Program-made: the position numbers and the translations under genes
Shown: piece after piece, positions 24,012-33,373 of the stretch
Position numbering within the stretch: the stretch's first letter is position 1
Layout of the letters: each line of letters opens with the position of its first letter
Notes under the pieces: generated by a model
Seen by the model: only the letters and a program-made list of their open reading frames with translations
Databases searched by the model: none
What the model was told of the DNA's origin: nothing
DNA from: Clostridia bacterium
GTDB lineage: Bacteria > Bacillota > Clostridia > Oscillospirales > Acutalibacteraceae
Direction of reading: 5' to 3'
DNA: 43,175 bases
Assembly (NCBI GenBank): GCA_017435665.1
Contig: JAFSEP010000011.1
Coordinates: 1 to 43,175 of the forward strand

Positions 24012-26399
24012 ATGCCGAGAGATAAATATAAGATTCACGAATTAGCAAAGGATTTTAACATAAACAGCAAGGAAGTTATTGAGATACTCACCTCAAACGG
24101 CTTCGAAGAAAAGAAGTCAATGAAGACTCTTGAAAATAAGGAGCTTGACGTTATTTTTGAGGTGCTTACAAAGAAGCACGAGGTAAGCTCCTTTGATGAG
24201 TATTTTGCTGCAGGTGCAAGCAAGAAGCCCGAAAAGGAGGCTGCTCCCAAGGCTGAGGAAAAGAAGCCCGAAAAGGAACCGTCAAAGAAAGCTGAAAAGA
24301 AGCCCGAGCCTAATCAGGAGAAGGCTGAAAAGAAGCCTGCCGCAAAGAAGGAAGCTCCCAAGGCTGAGGAAAAGAAGACAGAAAAGAAGCCCGAGCAGAA
24401 GGACCACAAGATTCAGGCAAGAACAAAGGGTGAGGCAAGACGTGTTGACACAAGAGCAAGTAACGTCAACCTCGATAAGTATAACGAAAAGTATGACGAA
24501 ATGGCATCTTCAAGCACAAGGGGCAGAGATATGGGTCCCAATAAGCAGAAGCTCAAGCAGAAGAGCCAGCAGTATAATAAGAAGAAGGGCAAGAAGGAAA
24601 CAGAGGCAGAAAGACTCAAGAGAATTGCTGAGGAAAGAGCAAAGAGACCCCAGATTGTGGTTAAGGTTCCCGATGAAATCACAGTCGGTGAGCTTGCTGC
24701 TCAGCTCAAGATGACAGCTGCCGAAGTTATCAAGAAGCTTTTCAGTTTCGGTGTTATGGCAACCGTTAACGAGGTTATCGACTTCGATACAGCCGAAATC
24801 GTTGCAACAGAGCTTGGTGCAAAGGTTGAAAAGGAAGTTATTGTAACAATCGAAGACAGAATTATTGACGACAGTGAGGATAAGGAAGAGGATCTTCTTC
24901 CCAGAGATCCCGTTGTTGTTGTTATGGGTCACGTTGACCACGGTAAGACATCAATCCTTGATGCTATCCGTAATACAGACGTTACCGCTTCCGAGGCAGG
25001 CGGTATCACTCAGCACATCGGTGCTTACAGAGTAAACCTTAACGGTCAGAAGATCACCTTCCTTGACACTCCGGGTCACGCAGCGTTCACTGCAATGAGA
25101 GCAAGAGGCGCTATGGCAACGGATATTGCTGTTCTTGTTGTTGCAGCAGACGACGGTATTATGCCTCAGACAATCGAAGCTATCAACCACGCAAGAGCTG
25201 CAGAGGTTCAGATTATTGTTGCTATCAACAAGATGGATAAGCCGGGCGCAAATCCCGACAGAATTATGCAGCAGCTTACAGAGCATGAGCTTGTTCCCGA
25301 GGAATGGGGCGGCGACACAATCTGTGTTCCCGTTTCCGCAAAGACACGTATGGGTATTGACTCACTTCTTGAATCAATTCTCCTTGTTGCCGAGGTTGCA
25401 GAGCTCAAGGCTAATCCCAACAGACCCGGTAAGGGCGTTGTTATTGAAGCAAGACTTGACAGAACAAGAGGCCCCATTGCTACGCTCCTTGTTCAGAACG
25501 GTACTCTTACTTCAAGCGATATCATCGTTGCAGGTACATCCGTAGGCCGTGTTCGTGTTATGACAAATGACAGAGGTCAGAAGGTAAGTGAAGCAGGTCC
25601 CTCAGTTCCTGTTGAGATTATGGGTCTTGACGAGACACCCAATGCAGGTGATGAGTTCAATGTTGTTAACGACGAAAGACTTGCCCGTGAGCTTGTTGAG
25701 CAGAGAAAGCATCAGGCAAAGCAGGAGCAGTTCAATTCATATCAGAAGGTTACTCTTGAAAATCTCTTCTCTTCAATGCAGCAGGGTGAGATGAAGGAGC
25801 TGAAGATCGTTGTTAAGGCTGACGTTCAGGGCTCGGTTGAAGCTGTTAAGCAGAACCTTGAAAAGCTCACAAATGAAGAAGTAAGAGTTAAGGTAATTCA
25901 CGGCGGTGTTGGTGCAATCAACGAATCAGACGTTATGCTTGCAGGTGCATCAAATGCTATTATTGTCGGCTTCAATGTTCGTCCCGACCCCGTTGCTCAG
26001 GCAAACGCAGAGCGTGACGGAATTGATATGAGAATGTATAGAATTATCTATGACTGTATTGAAGAAATCGAAGCTGCTATGAAGGGTATGCTTGCACCCA
26101 AGTTCAGAGAAATCAGTCTGGGCAGAATTGAGGTACGTAACGTTCTTAACCTTTCATCGGCAGGTAAGATTGCAGGTAGCTACGTTCTTGAAGGTAAGGT
26201 TACAAGAAATGCACTTATCAGAGTTGTACGTGACGGCATTGTTATCACAGAGGATGAAATCTCATCACTCCGCCGTTTCAAGGATGACGTTAAGGAAGTT
26301 GCAACAGGCTATGAATGCGGTATCGGTCTTACAAAGTTCAACGATATCAAGGAAGGCGATATCTTCGAAGCCTTTATGATGGAAGAATACAGAGACTAA
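24012..26399 (+). CDS. infB: Translation initiation factor IF-2
   Basis: A 795-residue GTPase that brings initiator tRNA to the 30S subunit. The first ~55 residues form the IF2_N domain. Residues about 70-145 are a Lys/Glu/Pro/Ala-rich linker with a repeated PKAEEKK unit. A second IF2_N domain sits near 215-265. The G domain contains [27 protein letters not shown] and SAKTRMG, followed by the beta-barrel domains and the C-terminal tRNA-binding part. AAGGAGG lies upstream of the ATG. Length is normal for the family. Confidence 0.98.
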   Translation: MPRDKYKIHELAKDFNINSKEVIEILTSNGFEEKKSMKTLENKELDVIFEVLTKKHEVSSFDEYFAAGASKKPEKEAAPKAEEKKPEKEPSKKAEKKPEPNQEKAEKKPAAKKEAPKAEEKKTEKKPEQKDHKIQARTKGEARRVDTRASNVNLDKYNEKYDEMASSSTRGRDMGPNKQKLKQKSQQYNKKKGKKETEAERLKRIAEERAKRPQIVVKVPDEITVGELAAQLKMTAAEVIKKLFSFGVMATVNEVIDFDTAEIVATELGAKVEKEVIVTIEDRIIDDSEDKEEDLLPRDPVVVVMGHVDHGKTSILDAIRNTDVTASEAGGITQHIGAYRVNLNGQKITFLDTPGHAAFTAMRARGAMATDIAVLVVAADDGIMPQTIEAINHARAAEVQIIVAINKMDKPGANPDRIMQQLTEHELVPEEWGGDTICVPVSAKTRMGIDSLLESILLVAEVAELKANPNRPGKGVVIEARLDRTRGPIATLLVQNGTLTSSDIIVAGTSVGRVRVMTNDRGQKVSEAGPSVPVEIMGLDETPNAGDEFNVVNDERLARELVEQRKHQAKQEQFNSYQKVTLENLFSSMQQGEMKELKIVVKADVQGSVEAVKQNLEKLTNEEVRVKVIHGGVGAINESDVMLAGASNAIIVGFNVRPDPVAQANAERDGIDMRMYRIIYDCIEEIEAAMKGMLAPKFREISLGRIEVRNVLNLSSAGKIAGSYVLEGKVTRNALIRVVRDGIVITEDEISSLRRFKDDVKEVATGYECGIGLTKFNDIKEGDIFEAFMMEEYRD

Positions 26400-26425
26400 T
26401 TATAAATTTTGCGTGAGGTAAAATC

Positions 26426-26782
26426 ATGGCAGGATACAGATCAGACCGTGTATCAGAGGATATACGCAGAGAAATAATTGCTGTTATCCGTGAGCTAAAG
26501 GATCCCAGAGTAAAGGATAAGATGCTCACTGTGGTAAGAGTAGAAGTCAGCAGTGACGTATCTTATGCGAAAGTATACGTCAGCGCACTTGAAGGAATTG
26601 AAACGGCAAAAAAGGCTGTTGAAGGGCTCACAAGCGCAACGGGACTTATCCGCAGAGAAATCGGCTCTAAGCTGAGACTTCGCAAGACTCCCGAAATCAA
26701 ATTCATTGCCGATGACTCAGTTGAGAAAGGTATCAATCTTTTCAGACAGCTTGAGGCATCAAAGGGTGACAGCAATGAATAA
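26426..26782 (+). CDS. rbfA: 30S ribosome-binding factor RbfA
   Basis: A 118-residue KH-fold protein that binds the immature 30S subunit during 16S rRNA processing. It shows RVSEDIRREIIAVIRELKDP, VEVSSDVSYAKVYVS and the end region RLRKTPEIKFIADDS. It starts 26 bases after infB and overlaps nrnA by 8 bases. Confidence 0.96.
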   Translation: MAGYRSDRVSEDIRREIIAVIRELKDPRVKDKMLTVVRVEVSSDVSYAKVYVSALEGIETAKKAVEGLTSATGLIRREIGSKLRLRKTPEIKFIADDSVEKGINLFRQLEASKGDSNE

Positions 26783-27719
26783 TTTTAGTCGGGCAGTCAG
26801 CGAGCTGAATGAACAGAATGAAGTTATAATACTTACCCACGCCAATCCTGACGGAGACACCCTGGGCTGCGGTTATGCGCTTATGGGTGCTCTCAGAGAG
26901 CAGGGTAAGAGGGTTATGCTTCTTAACAAGGACAGGATACCCGACAAGTTCGGCTATATGGTTCTTGATAATGACGAGGTTGACAGAAAAACGGCTTATG
27001 TGGTAGCCGTTGACGTTGCCGATAAAAAGCTTTTCGGTGAAGGGCTGAAGGATGAATTCGGTGACAGAACCAATCTCTGCATTGATCACCACACAAGCAA
27101 TAAGTTCTACGCAGATTTAACCGTTCTTGACGGTGAAAGCGCAGCAGCAAGTGAAATTCTTTATGAGTTCATCAGGGCTATGGGTGCAGAAATAACACCC
27201 CATATCGCTGCCTGTCTTTATACGGGAATTTCAACGGATACGGGATGCTTCAAGTATTCAAATGCAACTGCAAAAACCCACCGTATAGCAGCAGAGCTTA
27301 TTGAAACGGGGATAGACCACAGTAAAATTAATGAGATTATGTTTGACACTAAGAGTATGAACAATCTTATGCTTGAAAAGATGTGTCTTGAAACCCTTGA
27401 AATTTATGCTGACGGTAAGATTGCTTCTGTCTGTGTCACTCAGGAAATGCTGAGAGTGTGCGGAACGGACAAGTCTGCCATTGATGCAATAAAGCCTATT
27501 ACCCGTCAGATTGAAGGCGTTGAAATCGGTCTCACCTTCAAGGAGGACGAGGCAGGTGCAATCGGAGTTTCCGTCCGTACGGGCGAAAACTATAATGCAT
27601 CGGAAATCTGTGCGCTTTTCGGCGGAGGAGGACACGCCCGTGCCGCAGGTTGCCAGATTAAAACAGACCTTAGCCGAGCAAAGGCAAAGGTAATTGAAGC
27701 AATCAAAGAAATTTTATAA
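26775..27719 (+). CDS. nrnA: DHH-family oligoribonuclease/pAp phosphatase NrnA-like
   Basis: A 314-residue DHH/DHHA1 phosphoesterase. Metal-binding motifs are THANPDGDTLG, VAVDVAD and CIDHHTSN (the DHH motif), with GISTDTGCF following. The C-terminal DHHA1 part ends in FGGGGHARAAGC. Such enzymes degrade nano-RNA and dephosphorylate pAp. AAAGGGTG precedes ATG 26775; an upstream frame extension into rbfA has no ribosome binding site. Confidence 0.95.
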   Translation: MNNFSRAVSELNEQNEVIILTHANPDGDTLGCGYALMGALREQGKRVMLLNKDRIPDKFGYMVLDNDEVDRKTAYVVAVDVADKKLFGEGLKDEFGDRTNLCIDHHTSNKFYADLTVLDGESAAASEILYEFIRAMGAEITPHIAACLYTGISTDTGCFKYSNATAKTHRIAAELIETGIDHSKINEIMFDTKSMNNLMLEKMCLETLEIYADGKIASVCVTQEMLRVCGTDKSAIDAIKPITRQIEGVEIGLTFKEDEAGAIGVSVRTGENYNASEICALFGGGGHARAAGCQIKTDLSRAKAKVIEAIKEIL

Positions 27720-27749
27720 AAAATAATGCAACAGAAAGAGGGAGGAAGA

Positions 27750-28658
27750 ATGACGGGATTTATTTGTCTTGATAAGCCTATTGACATTACCTCCTTTTCT
27801 GCTGTCGGCATCGTAAAAAGAGCAGTCGGAGAGAAAAAGGCAGGTCATACGGGAACCCTTGACCCTCTGGCAACGGGAGTTTTGCCTGTTGCGCTGGGAG
27901 GTGCAACCCGTTTTATCGAGCTGTTCAACACTCACGATAAAGCATACGAAGCAACAATTCAGCTTGGAATGACAACAGATACCCTCGATATTACAGGCGA
28001 GGTTATGTCGAAAACCGAAAGTCACGTTACGAAGGAAAGACTTCTTGAGGTGCTTGAGGGCTTCAGGGGAAACATCAGGCAGGTTCCGCCTATGTATTCG
28101 GCGCTGAAAAAGGACGGAGTCCGTCTTTATGAGCTTGCCCGAAGGGGCGAGGAAATCGAAAGAGAAGAACGTGATATTACAATTTACAGCCTTACTCTTG
28201 ACGATTTCGATGAAGAGAATCAGAGCTTTAAAATCTCGGTTGAGTGTTCCGCAGGAACCTATATCCGTTCTCTTTCTGATGACATCGGAAGAGTTATGGG
28301 CTGCGGAGCCACGCTGACTGTGCTCAGACGCACCAAGGCTCTCGGCTTTACCGTAGCAGATTGTGTTACGGAGGATGAGCTGAAAAAGCTTGCCGATGAG
28401 GGCAGGGTCGGGGAAATCCTTATAAGCGTTGAAAAAGCTATGAAATATGACACTGTTACGGTGACGGATAATCAGGCAAAGAGATTCCGTAACGGCGGTT
28501 ATCTTGAAGCTGTCAGGATAAAAACAAAGCTGAAGCCCGGAAGCTATTATAAGGTATGCTCTCATTCGGGAGAGTTTGCAGGGATAGGCGAGGTCAGTTC
28601 CGACGGCGACAGACTTAATGTTAAAAGAGTGTATATGGGAGATTTGAACAATGGTTGA
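27750..28658 (+). CDS. truB: tRNA pseudouridine-55 synthase TruB
   Basis: A 302-residue enzyme that makes pseudouridine 55 in the T loop of tRNAs. Motifs are LDKPIDITSFSAV, KKAGHTGTLDPLATGVLP (catalytic Asp in GTLDP) and SAGTYIRSL. GGGAGGA lies just upstream of ATG 27750; an ATG at 27726 precedes this ribosome binding site and is rejected. It overlaps ribF by 8 bases. Confidence 0.97.
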   Translation: MTGFICLDKPIDITSFSAVGIVKRAVGEKKAGHTGTLDPLATGVLPVALGGATRFIELFNTHDKAYEATIQLGMTTDTLDITGEVMSKTESHVTKERLLEVLEGFRGNIRQVPPMYSALKKDGVRLYELARRGEEIEREERDITIYSLTLDDFDEENQSFKISVECSAGTYIRSLSDDIGRVMGCGATLTVLRRTKALGFTVADCVTEDELKKLADEGRVGEILISVEKAMKYDTVTVTDNQAKRFRNGGYLEAVRIKTKLKPGSYYKVCSHSGEFAGIGEVSSDGDRLNVKRVYMGDLNNG

Positions 28659-29541
28659 AAATGACGGCTGCGTTGTTGCACTTGGCAATTTTGACGGATT
28701 GCACAAGGGACACAGAAGGGTTATAAGTGCTGCTGTTGATAGGGCGGCGCAGGCAGGGCTCAGAGCTGTTGTTCTTCTTTTTGACAGTCATCCGTGTTGT
28801 TCTCTGGGACATAAGGCACCTGCCAGACTTATGAGTCAGGCTGAGCAGGAAAGAATCATATGTCAGATGGGTGCAGAGTGTATCCGTATAGAGTTTTCCC
28901 GTATTATGAATATGGAATGTGAGGACTTTGTCAGAAATGTTCTTATGGCTGAGCTTAACGCAAAGACGGTTTGCTGCGGCTTTAACTATCATTTCGGCAA
29001 GGGCGGAAGAGGAAACGTTGACATCCTTTCGGATATTGCCGAAGCAGCAGGTCTGGAGCTTTGCGTTGCAGATGCTTTTTGCTATAAGGGAGAACCCGTG
29101 TCCTCGAGCAGAATAAGAAAATGCATCTCCGAGGGCAATGTGCAGGATGCAAATGCTATGCTCGGAGCGAATTTCAGCTATGAGCTTGAGGTTGTGGGCG
29201 GAGACAGATTGGGAAGAAATCTGGGTGCCCCTACCATTAACCAGTATTTTGAGAAAGACTTTATCGTACCTCTCAAGGGAGTATACTCATCAAAAACATA
29301 TATTGACGGCAAATATTATAGTTCGATTACAAACATCGGTATCAGACCGACGCTTGATAAAAGCGAACTCAGAAGTGAAACATATATAATCGGTTTTTCC
29401 GGTGACCTTTACGGAAGAAAAATCAGAGTTGAGCTTCTCGGATATATAAGAGGAGAAAAAAAGTTTTCCTCTTTGGATGAGCTGAAGCAGCAGATACAGG
29501 CCGATTGCGCAGTTGCTGAGAGCAGCTTTTCTCAGCAATAA
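28651..29541 (+). CDS. ribF: Riboflavin kinase / FAD synthetase RibF
   Basis: A 296-residue bifunctional enzyme converting riboflavin to FMN and FAD. The N-terminal FAD-synthetase half has the nucleotidyltransferase start ALGNFDGLHKGHRRVI and later SSSRIRKCISEGNV. The C-terminal riboflavin-kinase half has GDRLGRNLGAPTINQ and the conserved NIGIRPTLD. It is the last gene of the operon and is followed by a strong terminator; rpsO, often next in Firmicutes, is not present here. Confidence 0.97.
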   Translation: MVENDGCVVALGNFDGLHKGHRRVISAAVDRAAQAGLRAVVLLFDSHPCCSLGHKAPARLMSQAEQERIICQMGAECIRIEFSRIMNMECEDFVRNVLMAELNAKTVCCGFNYHFGKGGRGNVDILSDIAEAAGLELCVADAFCYKGEPVSSSRIRKCISEGNVQDANAMLGANFSYELEVVGGDRLGRNLGAPTINQYFEKDFIVPLKGVYSSKTYIDGKYYSSITNIGIRPTLDKSELRSETYIIGFSGDLYGRKIRVELLGYIRGEKKFSSLDELKQQIQADCAVAESSFSQQ

Positions 29542-29589
29542 CTGCAGAGCAGCAAATTAAGAAAAATATCCGGATTCATATAAAAATGT

Positions 29590-29630
29590 GGGTGACACTT
29601 AGCAAAAACTGCGAAGTGTCACCCTTTTTT
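29590..29630 (+). terminator. Bidirectional terminator between ribF and GH31
   Basis: GGGTGACACTT (29590-29600) and AAGTGTCACCC (29614-29624) form a perfect 11-bp stem, followed by six T on the plus strand. The genes on either side converge, so it may serve both. Confidence 0.93.
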
Positions 29631-29648
29631 ATTTGCTGTTATATGATT

Positions 29649-32054
29649 TTAATCTCTGTAAAGCTTGAGAATTTCCGTAATGGGACCTTCAAAGTCCTTA
29701 TCAACCTTAGGAAGCTCCTTTCCGTCTCTGAGGAAGCCGGTGAATACCATTCCCTTATAGTCAGTTGACATCTGGAATTTGGAGATTGTTCTTGTAAGGT
29801 CTGTCTTTTTATCGATATTCTTGAGATATGCACAGTTGTCAAGAGTGATTTCGATTGTTGCAGCAGCCCTTGCATTGACTGTAACCTGAAGTGTTTTACC
29901 GCATTTGCTTACGGTGCCCTTGACTTCTCTGCCGTTTACCTTAATTGAAACGTCAGCATCCGTGATATCCTTGAACTTGACAACGAAGCTTCTTCTTTCG
30001 GGAACAACCGTTTCAACACCTTCAGCCTTTGTAATTCTGAAGGAGACCCTGTTACCTTCTTCGCAAACGGTGAAAGAAGTCTTGAGGTATTCGCCGTCAC
30101 GGTATGAGAGGGTTTCACCGTCATCTTCGTAGAGAGTAAAGGTGTTATTTCCTCTGTAAACCAGAAGCTCAAGTGTTTCGGGATTTGAACAATCATTGAC
30201 TGTGTCGTTTTCGCTCATGGGAATGATTGCACCCTCTTTTGCGAGAACGGGGATATATTCAATATCACGGTACATTTTCACAAACTGATTGCCCTTATAA
30301 ATTCTGCCTGTGAAAATATCGGTATATCTTCCCTCGGGAATCCATACGTTTACACCTGCAAGGTTAGTTTTTTCCGAGGTATGCTCAGTAATGGGAGCAA
30401 CAATAAGCTCTGTGCCGAAGAAGAATTCGTTTCTGCAGTTATATGCGTTCTCATCCTCGGGATAAGCGTAGTACATAGGCTCACAGATAGCTCTGCACTG
30501 AGTGTGTGTACGGTAGTTCATTGTATAGATATAGGGAAGGAGCTTGTGTCTGAGACGAAGAGCGTCCTTTGCAATTCTCTCAACGGGGCCGCTGTAATTC
30601 CAAGGTTCTTTACCTGCGAAATCATTATTTGTTGAGTGAAGTCTCATAATGGGGCTGAAAATACCGAGCTGAACCCAACGGAGATAAAGCTCATCATCCT
30701 TGGCACCCATACAGTGACCGCCTATATCGTGGCTCCACCAGGGATAAGCAACGTTTGAAGCTGTGGCTGTGAAGCCGGGCTGGAAATCAAGACTCTTCCA
30801 GGTCTGAGTGGTGTCACCGCTGAAGCCTAAAGGATAACGCTGACTGCCTGCACCGCAGAAACGGGAGAGAATGAGAGGTCTGTGATTTTCCTTGGCATTG
30901 TCAAGGAAGTGATAGTGATTGAGCGCCCAGAGGGGATCAAGACCGGGTGTGTTTGTTCTTGTGCCCTGCTGCCAGTCAATCCACCAGAAGTCAACGCCCA
31001 TTTTTTCGAAGGGATGATGAAGTATATCAAAGTAGTTTTCTGTGAACTTCTTGTCTGTTATATCAAACTTTACGGGCTCCTTCTTTGAGGGATCCTGACC
31101 CATAGCCTTGCACATATCCTCATACTGATTCTCAAACCAGCGAACACCCATTGAGGGATGAATGTTGAAGGTTACGTGATACTTATCGTCCTTGAGCTTT
31201 TTGAGGAAGCCTTCGGGGTCGGGGAAAAGGTCGGTGTTGAAGCTGTATCCTGTCCAGCCGGTAGACCATACGTCATAAACGAACTCCATAAAGTTCTTAT
31301 GCATACTCATCTTGTGGCTGTCCTTGCCGAACTTGCTTCTGATGTCAACCCAATGCCAGTCCATATCTACCGATGCAACGGTAATGGGCACCTGTTCTTC
31401 CTTGAATTTATCCATAAGTGTGAGATATTCTTCCTGAGTGTATGCCTTGTATCTTGACCACCAGTTAGAAAGAGCATATCTCGGAATAAGGGGCACCTTG
31501 CCTGTCAGCTTGTAAAGGTCGGTTGTGGCACCGATATAGTTGTTGCCGTAAGCAAAGTAGTAAATGTCCTTTTCCTTGTTTTCTCTGGGAAGGATTGAAC
31601 CGTCCTGCTTTATAACAAGAGTTTCGCTGTCATCAAGCAGAGCAACGCCGTTTCTTGAGCATACACCGTCACCGAGGGTGATTATACCGGCAGTTATATC
31701 AAGTGTACGACAAGTGCCTTTAAGATTGCCGGAAGTATAGTCCTTTACCTCTCTTCCGTCACGGAGCTTGATGCGGATCATTTTCTGTGACTTGAGTGAA
31801 TAAAGGAAATTTGCTTTTGTGGTTTTGATTTCAACGGTATCATCGGAATCAACAATTTCAAATGCAGGTTCATCAAAATCACGGAACCATACGCTCTGTG
31901 TGGGCTCGTCACAGAACTTACCCTTTGACTGATGTTCAACTCTCAGAAGGCAGGGGGTAATTATTGTGAATCTTGTGTTTTTGCGCACAATTGTGTGACT
32001 TTCACGCCCGAGGGGTGAGCAGTCAATTTTGAATCGTTTTGCGAAGCTATCCAT
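29649..32054 (-). CDS. Glycoside hydrolase family 31 alpha-glucosidase-type enzyme
   Basis: An 801-residue cytosolic enzyme without a signal peptide. It has the GH31 N-terminal beta-sandwich, a TIM barrel with the nucleophile Asp360 in WWIDWQQG, acid/base Asp414 in GFSGDTTQTW, the conserved WWSHDIGGH, and C-terminal beta domains. GH31 enzymes hydrolyse alpha-glucosides or alpha-xylosides and related sugars; the exact linkage is uncertain. AAGGAGACAG precedes the ATG. It is divergent from the DUF2804 gene across a compact control region, suggesting a shared physiological cue. Confidence 0.93.
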   Translation of the reverse strand: MDSFAKRFKIDCSPLGRESHTIVRKNTRFTIITPCLLRVEHQSKGKFCDEPTQSVWFRDFDEPAFEIVDSDDTVEIKTTKANFLYSLKSQKMIRIKLRDGREVKDYTSGNLKGTCRTLDITAGIITLGDGVCSRNGVALLDDSETLVIKQDGSILPRENKEKDIYYFAYGNNYIGATTDLYKLTGKVPLIPRYALSNWWSRYKAYTQEEYLTLMDKFKEEQVPITVASVDMDWHWVDIRSKFGKDSHKMSMHKNFMEFVYDVWSTGWTGYSFNTDLFPDPEGFLKKLKDDKYHVTFNIHPSMGVRWFENQYEDMCKAMGQDPSKKEPVKFDITDKKFTENYFDILHHPFEKMGVDFWWIDWQQGTRTNTPGLDPLWALNHYHFLDNAKENHRPLILSRFCGAGSQRYPLGFSGDTTQTWKSLDFQPGFTATASNVAYPWWSHDIGGHCMGAKDDELYLRWVQLGIFSPIMRLHSTNNDFAGKEPWNYSGPVERIAKDALRLRHKLLPYIYTMNYRTHTQCRAICEPMYYAYPEDENAYNCRNEFFFGTELIVAPITEHTSEKTNLAGVNVWIPEGRYTDIFTGRIYKGNQFVKMYRDIEYIPVLAKEGAIIPMSENDTVNDCSNPETLELLVYRGNNTFTLYEDDGETLSYRDGEYLKTSFTVCEEGNRVSFRITKAEGVETVVPERRSFVVKFKDITDADVSIKVNGREVKGTVSKCGKTLQVTVNARAAATIEITLDNCAYLKNIDKKTDLTRTISKFQMSTDYKGMVFTGFLRDGKELPKVDKDFEGPITEILKLYRD

Positions 32055-32087
32055 ATCTGTCTCCTTAAAATTTATTATTACTTTTCA

Positions 32088-32116
32088 ATTATATAGCGTA
32101 GGTCGGTTAAAGTCAA
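32088..32116 (-). promoter_or_regulatory. Promoter of the GH31 gene
   Basis: On the minus strand TTGACT (32111-32116), 17 bases, TATAAT (32088-32093). The -35 box lies inside the inverted repeat at 32103-32120. Confidence 0.9.
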
Positions 32117-32120
32117 CCGA
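32103..32120. promoter_or_regulatory. Inverted repeat overlapping the GH31 -35 box (candidate operator)
   Basis: TCGGTT (32103-32108), six bases, AACCGA (32115-32120). A repressor bound here would block the -35 element of the GH31 promoter. Confidence 0.55.
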
Positions 32121-32156
32121 GGTGAAAAGCGATTTCCATTATTTTTTCTTAAAGCA

Positions 32157-32185
32157 TTGCAATTAAACACAAAAAGCATTACAAT
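32157..32185 (+). promoter_or_regulatory. Promoter of the DUF2804 gene
   Basis: TTGCAA (32157-32162), 17 bases, TACAAT (32180-32185). Similar 11-mers, AAGCATTGCAA and AAGCATTACAA, span the -35 and -10 boxes. Confidence 0.75.
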
Positions 32186-32221
32186 ATCAATGTGAGAATA
32201 TTTTAAAAAGGAGAAAGCATT

Positions 32222-33319
32222 ATGAGTGAAACACCAAGAACCTACGTTCCCTATTGGGATTGGAAGGAAAAATCAAAGCAGACAGAATACACGGAAGCTA
32301 CACCCTTACTCGCTTCTGACGGAACACTTCTTGCAAAGGGCTGGGCAAGACACAATGTCTTCGATTATAACAGAGACTATGTTAAAAAGGGCAGCCCCAT
32401 GAGCAAAAAGGAATGGGACTTCTATCAGGTTGCAGACGGTAAGTATATGGTACAGCTCAGCTTTGCAAATATCGGCATCGGCGGATATGTTGCGGCAAAG
32501 CTTATTGACCTTGAAAACAGTAAGATTATTGCAGATGCAACTCAGCTTTTCCTGGGCGGTAAGAAGCATGTTCCGCCTCCAAAGGGCGACGTGCCTAACC
32601 GTTATAAGGATAAGATAGGCGCAGCAGAGTTTGATTTTGACACAAAGGAAAATTCAAGAACTCTGTGGTTCAAGTCAAAGCTCAAGGGTAAGGAAGTTGA
32701 ATGTAAGTTCGATATGGATATTATGCCCGGTCTTGAAAACATTACAACTGTTCTGCCTTTTGACGGCGACAACACCAAGTATTTTATGACAACAAAGCAG
32801 AACTGTATGCCTTGTGAGGGTACCTTCAGATACGGTGACGATGTTTACACCTTCTCAAAGGATACCGCTTTCTGTGCACTTGACTGGGGCAGAGTAAACA
32901 CTCCTCACAAGATGGTATGGTATTGGGGTAACGGCTCTGCATACATAACCGATGAAAAGGGTGAAAAGCATCTCTTCGGTTTTGAAATCACATGGGCAAT
33001 CGGTAACGAAAGCAATGCAACGGAGACCTGTCTGTTCTATGACGGAAAGGCTCATAAGTTCGGCGCAGTTGACGTTGAGGTTTTCCCAAAGCCCGATAAG
33101 TATATGAAGCCTTGGAAATTCGTTTCTGAGGACGGACGCTTCAATATGACAATGAAGCCCACCTTTGACCACCATTCTGACCTTAATCTCGGTTTTGCAA
33201 GAATGCATACACACCAGGTTCACGGCTTGTGGAGCGGCGATGTTACTCTTGATGACGGAACAAAGCTTGAAATCAAGGATATATACGCCTTCTGCGAATA
33301 TGTTGAAAACAAGTGGTAA
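32222..33319 (+). CDS. DUF2804 family protein
   Basis: A 365-residue protein without signal peptide or membrane helices. It matches the DUF2804 pattern as I know it: an N-terminal LLASDGTLLAKGWARHNVFDYN, central beta-rich segments, CALDWGRVNTPHKMVWYWGN and a C-terminal HQVHGLWSG. The function of this family is not established to my knowledge; the repeated Trp and beta content suggest a carbohydrate- or lipid-handling beta fold, which is inference. AAGGAG precedes the ATG. Divergence from a GH31 gene hints at a link to glycan use. Confidence 0.82.
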   Translation: MSETPRTYVPYWDWKEKSKQTEYTEATPLLASDGTLLAKGWARHNVFDYNRDYVKKGSPMSKKEWDFYQVADGKYMVQLSFANIGIGGYVAAKLIDLENSKIIADATQLFLGGKKHVPPPKGDVPNRYKDKIGAAEFDFDTKENSRTLWFKSKLKGKEVECKFDMDIMPGLENITTVLPFDGDNTKYFMTTKQNCMPCEGTFRYGDDVYTFSKDTAFCALDWGRVNTPHKMVWYWGNGSAYITDEKGEKHLFGFEITWAIGNESNATETCLFYDGKAHKFGAVDVEVFPKPDKYMKPWKFVSEDGRFNMTMKPTFDHHSDLNLGFARMHTHQVHGLWSGDVTLDDGTKLEIKDIYAFCEYVENKW

Positions 33320-33336
33320 AAACTGAAAATAAAATG

Positions 33337-33368
33337 ACCCTCCGTGCATCCTGAAATGTACGGAGGGT
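33337..33368. terminator. Bidirectional terminator between DUF2804 and the lipoprotein gene
   Basis: ACCCTCCGTGCA pairs with TGTACGGAGGGT over 12 pairs with one G-U, between converging genes. The flanks are A/T-rich on both sides. Confidence 0.85.
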
Positions 33369-33373
33369 TATCT

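Noticed and set aside
27714-28706. 330-codon open frame antisense to truB
   Set aside because: It is the shadow of truB, whose motifs, ribosome binding site and operon position are clear; the antisense product has no recognisable pattern.
29590-29630. Inverted repeat as a possible insertion-sequence end
   Set aside because: It has a T run and lies between converging genes, so a terminator explains it fully.
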